Below are positions 5,729 to 9,786 of a stretch of 9,786 nt of DNA, piece after piece. Location: NCBI GenBank assembly GCA_009392075.1, contig VFHG01000195.1:1-9786 (forward strand), in the 5' to 3' direction. Position numbers and translations under genes: made by a program. The notes under the pieces were generated by a model that saw nothing but the letters and a program-made list of their open reading frames with translations, did no database searches and had not been told where the DNA came from. This DNA is from SAR202 cluster bacterium (GTDB taxonomy: Bacteria > Chloroflexota > Dehalococcoidia > UBA3495). Numbering within the stretch: the first letter of the stretch is position 1; the number at the start of each line of letters is the position of its first letter.

Positions 5729-7651
5729 TCAGTCGTCGGCTGGGGCCGGCGCCAAAGAGGGGCCGCCTTGTACCGATTCTTCATCGTCGTCGATGGGTAG
5801 ACCGTAGTTGACCGCGTAAAGGCGGGCGTACACGCCACCTTTCCGGGCCAGCAGTTCTTCATGGTTGCCCATCTCCACCAACCTGCCCTGGTCCAACACC
5901 ACAATGTTATCGGCGTTCCTCACAGTTGAAAGCCGGTGAGCGATGACTATGGACGTCCGGCCAGCCAAAACCTTCTGCAAAGCCTGTTGAATCAACACCT
6001 CAGTATGGGTGTCGATGTTGGCCGTCGCCTCGTCCAGGATGATGACCCGAGGGTTGCCGACCACAGCACGGGCGAAGCTTAGCAACTGCCGCTGGCCTAC
6101 GCTTAAGTTGACGCCGCGTTCGGCCAGGACTGTGTCGTAGCCGTCGTCCAGGGACAGGATGAACCCATGAGCGCCCACGGTCTTGGCGGCGGCCACCACG
6201 TCATCTTTGGTGACGTTCTCATTGTTATAGCGAATGTTGTCGGCTACGGTACCCGAGAACAGGTAGGGCTCCTGAAGCACCATGCTCATCTGGCTGACCA
6301 ACGAATGCCGGGTAACATCGCGGATGTCGTGGCCGTCTACGGTGATTCGGCCGTGGGTCACGTCGGCGAACCGGTGAATCAGGGTGACTAAGGTGCTCTT
6401 GCCAGCCCCGGTGGAGCCGACCAAAGCCACGTTCTCACCGGGCTTGATGTGTAGGTTTACTTCCTTCAATACGTCGACATTCTCGACGTATTGGAAGCTC
6501 ACGTCTTCAAACTTGATTTCGCCCTTTATCTCGGGAAGGGTGATGGCGTCGGGTTTGTCCACCACCTCAGGCTTCAGGTCCAAAACCTCGAAGATACGTA
6601 CGCCAGCGGCCATGGCCCGTTGCAGTTGGCTGTATTGCATGGTCAGGTGGCGGACCGGCTCGAAGAAACGCTGGATCCAGAGTGCAAATGCCACCAGGAC
6701 CGCCCAGTCAAGGTTCCCGCCTTTGACCATGATGCCGCCGACCAAGACCACGCCAAAGCCCATTCCGATGCCCATCAATGATTCCACGAAGGGCTGGAGT
6801 GCGCCGGAATACCGGCTGGCTTCCAGGTTGGCGTTCAGGTGCTCGCTGTTCAGGTCGTCGAAGTGCTTCATATTGGCTTCCTGCCGGTTGAAGCTCTCGA
6901 CTACACGGACACCGGTGATGTTCTGGTTGTACTCGCCGTTGATCATGGCGATTGCGCGGCGGATGCGCATGAATGAATGCCGGGCAAACTTCTGCCAATA
7001 GCCCAGTATGAAGAAAAGGACCGGCAGGATGCTCATGCTGATCAGGGCCAATCGCCAGTCGACCACCATCATTATGATGATGATGCCAACCAGGCTGAGT
7101 ATGTCAGAAAGGCTCTGGACGATTAGCTCGAAAGTCTCTTGTAGCTGAAGGACATCGCTCTGGCTCCGCGACATAATGCGGCCAACCGGAGTACGGTGAA
7201 AGAAGGCGGGCGCTAGCTCCTGCAGGTGGTTGAACATACCGGTACGCAGGGAAAAGAGAATACCCTGTCCCACCTTGGGGATATACACAAACTGGACTAG
7301 ATTCGCCCCGAAATGGACCACAGTGGCCCCGGCGAAAAGGACACCGACGATGTGCAGATTGTTGACGTTACCGGCGTTGACGGCCCACTTGATGCCGATC
7401 AGCATCAGCAGCGGAATGGTTACGTTGCCGAGGGTGTACATCAACACGGCCGCGATGGCGATGAGGGCGTCCCTCTTGTAGGGCCAGATGTAGGTCATCA
7501 ACCGCACCACAACTTTGTGGTCGTATGCCGAGCCGACGATACTGTCGTCGGTCAGGTTGTCCATGTTGGCGACGTTCATTCCGTGAGCGCCCATGCCCCG
7601 CATCCCACCCATCATGCCGCCGACTCCGCCTCCTGGTCCTGCTGCTCTCAT
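5729..7651 (-). CDS. ABC exporter half-transporter (TMD-NBD), consensus-Walker-B subunit
   Basis: A 640-residue type IV (B-family) exporter half: six predicted membrane helices (about 60-340) followed by a nucleotide-binding domain. The NBD has Walker A GSTGAGKST (412-420), Q-loop Gln460, a variant signature LSVGQ (516-520; normally LSGGQ), Walker B VIILD with catalytic Glu541, and H-loop His572. It is the second gene of an operon: its ATG overlaps the stop of the upstream ABC gene in a TGATG junction, with GGAG 10 bases before, implying coupled translation and equal production. The two should form one heterodimer exporting lipids, drugs or peptides; the substrate cannot be read from sequence. 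The first 30 residues are an unusual Gly/Met-rich tail (GGVGGMMGGMRGMGAHGM). The C-terminus is acidic and Pro/Ala-rich. It ends in a TGA stop. Confidence 0.95.
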   Translation of the reverse strand: MRAAGPGGGVGGMMGGMRGMGAHGMNVANMDNLTDDSIVGSAYDHKVVVRLMTYIWPYKRDALIAIAAVLMYTLGNVTIPLLMLIGIKWAVNAGNVNNLHIVGVLFAGATVVHFGANLVQFVYIPKVGQGILFSLRTGMFNHLQELAPAFFHRTPVGRIMSRSQSDVLQLQETFELIVQSLSDILSLVGIIIIMMVVDWRLALISMSILPVLFFILGYWQKFARHSFMRIRRAIAMINGEYNQNITGVRVVESFNRQEANMKHFDDLNSEHLNANLEASRYSGALQPFVESLMGIGMGFGVVLVGGIMVKGGNLDWAVLVAFALWIQRFFEPVRHLTMQYSQLQRAMAAGVRIFEVLDLKPEVVDKPDAITLPEIKGEIKFEDVSFQYVENVDVLKEVNLHIKPGENVALVGSTGAGKSTLVTLIHRFADVTHGRITVDGHDIRDVTRHSLVSQMSMVLQEPYLFSGTVADNIRYNNENVTKDDVVAAAKTVGAHGFILSLDDGYDTVLAERGVNLSVGQRQLLSFARAVVGNPRVIILDEATANIDTHTEVLIQQALQKVLAGRTSIVIAHRLSTVRNADNIVVLDQGRLVEMGNHEELLARKGGVYARLYAVNYGLPIDDDEESVQGGPSLAPAPADD

Positions 7652-9495
7652 CAGTCGCCGTCTCCAGTCTCTGCAGCTAAGCGCGAAACCCCAAGGGTAC
7701 CGGCCCCGTTATCCGTGGTTAATGAGGCGTCCAACAACAGCTCTTCCTGAGGCTGTAATTGAAGGTCGTAGATGTCTTGGTAGATGCCATTGGCCGCCAG
7801 GAGTTCTTCGTGGGTCCCCTGCTCTGCTATCTGCCCATCTTTCAATACTATGATCAAATCCGCTTCTCGAACTGTGCTGAGGCGGTGGGCGATGACGAAC
7901 GTGGTCCGGTCTTTCATCACGTTGACCATAGCCTGGTGGATCATCCGTTCGGTCTGCACGTCAACGCTGGATGTGGAGTCATCCAGGATCAATACCGGAG
8001 GGTCAATCAGGATGCTGCGGGCGATTGACAGCCGTTGGCGCTGGCCACCGGAAAGGGTAGACCCGCGCTCTCCGACCCAGGTGTCGTAACCGTCTTCCAG
8101 AGAATCGATATGGCCGTGAAGCTGGGCAACCTTGGCGGCGTGAATCACATCTTCACGGGTGGCGTCTTTGACCCCATAGGCGATGTTGTCATGGATGGTA
8201 GCGCTAAACAGAAAAACGTCCTGCTGCACGATACCGACGCTGTGGCGCAGCGAGTCTAGAGTGAAATCCCGGACATCCACGCCGTCGATGGTGATTCGGC
8301 CTTCTGAAACGTCGTAGAACCGGGGGAGCAAGTTAACGATGGTGCTCTTGCCGCTGCCGGGAGCGCCCAAGATGGCGGTAATCTGGTTGGGCTTGGCCGA
8401 GATGCTTACGTGTTGCAGCGCCGGCAACCGCCCCTCATAGGCAAAGGAAATGTGCTCGAACTCCACTAGTCCCTGCGCCCGTTCCAGGACCTGGGCGTTT
8501 GGTTTTTCAACTACCGGAGACTCGGCGTCCAGTACGTCGAACAGGCGTGTCCCTGAGGATATGGCCCTGGAGAAGGAGTTGATGATGAAGGACGACATTC
8601 GAATCGGGAACGTCAACTGGTTCAGGTAAAGGATGAATTTAGTCAACCCGCCGGCGGTCAGGTCGCCCCGGATAACCTCCCAGCCTCCGTACCAGATGAT
8701 CAGGCCCAGTCCCGCCGTGAAAAAGAAGGTCATCCAGGCGCTATTGGTGCCCTGTAACCGCTCGGACTGGTAGTACTCTTCCCGGAGTTCTTGGGCTTTC
8801 CTGGCGAATTTTTCCTTTTCGAATTCTTCGGACGCGAAGGCCTTCACCACGTGGATACCAACCAGGTTCTCTTGGAGGATGGTGACTGCTTCACCCATCC
8901 GTTGTTGGACCCTGGTCCACATCGCGCGGAGCCGGCCCATCACCATTGAAGAACGAATGACGATGAATGGCACGAAGACCAGACTGATGAGGGTGAGCTC
9001 CCAGTTCATCAAGCTCAGTATTGCGACGAGGGCGATGGTTCGGACCACCACTTCCAACGCCCGGACCAGGCCCATGTTTACGAACCGGCGGATCGCCTCA
9101 ACGTCGGCCGTGGCCTTGGACATCAAGTCGCCGGTATGTTCCTTGTCATGGTAGGCGAAGCTCAGGTGTTGTAGTTTGTCGTAGAAGCGGTTCCGGATGT
9201 CGTAGGACACCTTTTGGGACAGTGAGTCAGTGCAGTAGGTGCGGGCAAAATCTAAGAAGCCGCGCAAGATACTGGCGCCCAGGATGGCCAGGGCCAAATA
9301 AAGAAGGGTGTCGGTTTCAATCACTTTCCCGACTACGGTGCCTTTATCTACTTCAACTAGTAGATCAATGGCTTCGCCGAACAGTTGGGGTATGAGGAGG
9401 GACACGCCGACCGCGGCGAGGAAGCTAAGGTAAGCAAAGATTAAGCTGGCGCGAAATTGCCACGCAATCTTAGTTATTCGGACGAGGATCTGCAT
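7651..9495 (-). CDS. ABC exporter half-transporter (TMD-NBD), degenerate-Walker-B subunit
   Basis: First gene of the exporter operon, 614 residues: six predicted membrane helices (about 15-310), then an NBD with Walker A GAPGSGKST (377-385), Q-loop Gln425, a canonical LSGGQ (481-485), Walker B VLILD, and H-loop His537. The residue after Walker B is Asp506 where Glu is normally the catalytic base. In heterodimeric exporters (TM287/288, BmrCD, LmrCD) such an Asp marks the degenerate nucleotide site. That site is completed by the partner's signature, here the altered LSVGQ. The opposite site uses Glu541 of the partner with this subunit's LSGGQ and should hydrolyse ATP. The ATG at 9495 has no strong Shine-Dalgarno, but the MQILVRITKIAWQFR start fits the family. 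The last ~40 residues form an Asp/Glu-rich non-conserved tail. It ends in TGA. Substrate unknown. Confidence 0.95.
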   Translation of the reverse strand: MQILVRITKIAWQFRASLIFAYLSFLAAVGVSLLIPQLFGEAIDLLVEVDKGTVVGKVIETDTLLYLALAILGASILRGFLDFARTYCTDSLSQKVSYDIRNRFYDKLQHLSFAYHDKEHTGDLMSKATADVEAIRRFVNMGLVRALEVVVRTIALVAILSLMNWELTLISLVFVPFIVIRSSMVMGRLRAMWTRVQQRMGEAVTILQENLVGIHVVKAFASEEFEKEKFARKAQELREEYYQSERLQGTNSAWMTFFFTAGLGLIIWYGGWEVIRGDLTAGGLTKFILYLNQLTFPIRMSSFIINSFSRAISSGTRLFDVLDAESPVVEKPNAQVLERAQGLVEFEHISFAYEGRLPALQHVSISAKPNQITAILGAPGSGKSTIVNLLPRFYDVSEGRITIDGVDVRDFTLDSLRHSVGIVQQDVFLFSATIHDNIAYGVKDATREDVIHAAKVAQLHGHIDSLEDGYDTWVGERGSTLSGGQRQRLSIARSILIDPPVLILDDSTSSVDVQTERMIHQAMVNVMKDRTTFVIAHRLSTVREADLIIVLKDGQIAEQGTHEELLAANGIYQDIYDLQLQPQEELLLDASLTTDNGAGTLGVSRLAAETGDGD

Positions 9496-9613
9496 CGTTT
9501 CGCTTGCGCCTGTTCCACCTACCGCAAAAGAAAATCACGTTGCGGCCGTCGAAAATCAACGCGCCGTTCTTTAAGGTTGATTGCGGGAAGGAAATTTAGG
9601 TAGCCAAATCATT

Positions 9614-9630
9614 GAATCGTTAAACGGTTC
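9614..9630. promoter_or_regulatory. Near-perfect palindrome upstream of the ABC operon
   Basis: GAATCGTTAAACGGTTC pairs as two 8-base arms around a central A, with one G-T pair. It sits just downstream of the predicted transcription start of the ABC operon, a usual place for a repressor operator. No regulator gene is in the window. Confidence 0.35.
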
Positions 9631-9649
9631 TTCACCTGGCTGCCAACCA

Positions 9650-9679
9650 ATGATACGCCCAAAGAGCGGGCTAATTCAA
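9650..9679 (-). promoter_or_regulatory. Probable promoter of the ABC exporter operon
   Basis: On the minus strand TTGAAT (9679-9674), an 18-base spacer and TATCAT (9655-9650; 5/6 match) form a sigma70-type promoter. The -35 overlaps a perfect inverted repeat AATTCA-AGC-TGAATT (9673-9687), and the spacer holds GCCC...GGGC (9657-9671). The implied leader is about 150 bases, in which I see no riboswitch or other clear structure apart from the palindrome at 9614-9630. Confidence 0.45.
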
Positions 9680-9722
9680 GCTGAATTGCGGTAAGGCGGG
9701 CCCAGTTCGCCGGTTCGGGTTG

Positions 9723-9757
9723 AAAATAAAAATCCGGCCTTGGGGTGAGCAAGGCCG
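9723..9757 (-). terminator. Rho-independent terminator of a minus-strand gene beyond the right edge
   Basis: CGGCCTT (9735-9741) pairs with AAGGCCG (9751-9757) around a nine-base loop. On the minus strand the stem is followed by a T-rich run (complement of AAAATAAAAAT, 9723-9733). It therefore ends a transcript entering from beyond 9786, which isolates the ABC operon from that gene. A TAG at 9783-9781 on the minus strand could be that gene's stop, but too little sequence is present to tell. Confidence 0.75.
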
Positions 9758-9786
9758 AATACGGTGCGCGATCGGAGGGGCTAGGA

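Noticed and set aside
6384..7001. 205-codon open frame on the plus strand inside the ABC gene
   Set aside because: It is antisense to well-conserved exporter motifs, is rich in Ser/Arg/Thr with no domain, and lacks a ribosome site.
9695..9757. tRNA-like segment: GCCGGTTCGGG resembles a T-arm
   Set aside because: No matching acceptor, D-arm or anticodon arm could be found, and the following bases are better explained as a minus-strand terminator.
9758..9786. Possible end of a minus-strand gene at the right edge (TAG at 9783-9781)
   Set aside because: The terminator at 9723-9757 implies a gene from the right, but about one codon of possible coding sequence is too little to annotate.

Overview
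The window is moderately GC-rich (by eye), densely coded bacterial chromosome. It has seven or eight transcription units and no sign of phage, insertion sequences, CRISPR or RNA genes. Gene content (GT20/HAD trehalose pair, RpiB, HAD hydrolase, a cytoplasmic FrnE-like DsbA-family protein, a heterodimeric ABC exporter) is compatible with a free-living bacterium. Gene style loosely suggests an uncultured Chloroflexota (SAR202/Dehalococcoidia-like), but that is a guess and the window holds no taxonomic marker. TGA is an ordinary stop for otsB and for both ABC genes, so the standard bacterial code applies.

Layout. 66-860 (-): an alpha/beta hydrolase, divergent from a trehalose operon, otsA (about 1149-2657, +) and otsB (2669-3469, +). 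3477-3932 (-): rpiB, convergent with otsB and divergent from a HAD hydrolase (4174-4887, +). 4983-5645 (+): a DsbA/FrnE-family thiol oxidoreductase whose active-site motif is interrupted by an in-frame TGA. A bidirectional terminator (5677-5707) separates it from a minus-strand operon of two half-size ABC exporter genes (9495-7651 and 7651-5729, stop and start overlapping). The last ~290 bases hold that operon's probable promoter, flanked by palindromes, and a minus-strand terminator for a gene lying beyond the right edge.

Main discovery. The 4983-5645 gene reads from a perfect Shine-Dalgarno and ATG through ...WYDYI-TGA-PWCYVG..., so the TGA falls exactly on the first, attacking cysteine of the CPWC motif of the DsbA/FrnE family. 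A G-C-rich hairpin with a G-first apical loop starts 12 nt after the TGA and fits the published description of bacterial SECIS elements. The simplest reading is a selenoprotein with a UPWC active site. A conventional gene finder would start at an internal TTG (5094), discard the active site and call a truncated protein. No selA/selB/selC/selD is in the window, so the required Sec machinery must be sought elsewhere in the genome.

How the parts work together. OtsA and OtsB form a two-step route to trehalose (or a related glucoside), a compatible solute. RpiB and the HAD protein are sugar-phosphate or small phosphoester/halo-acid enzymes with their own promoters. The ABC pair is an asymmetric heterodimeric exporter with one catalytically degenerate nucleotide site. 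These units look like independent housekeeping or stress functions rather than a single pathway.
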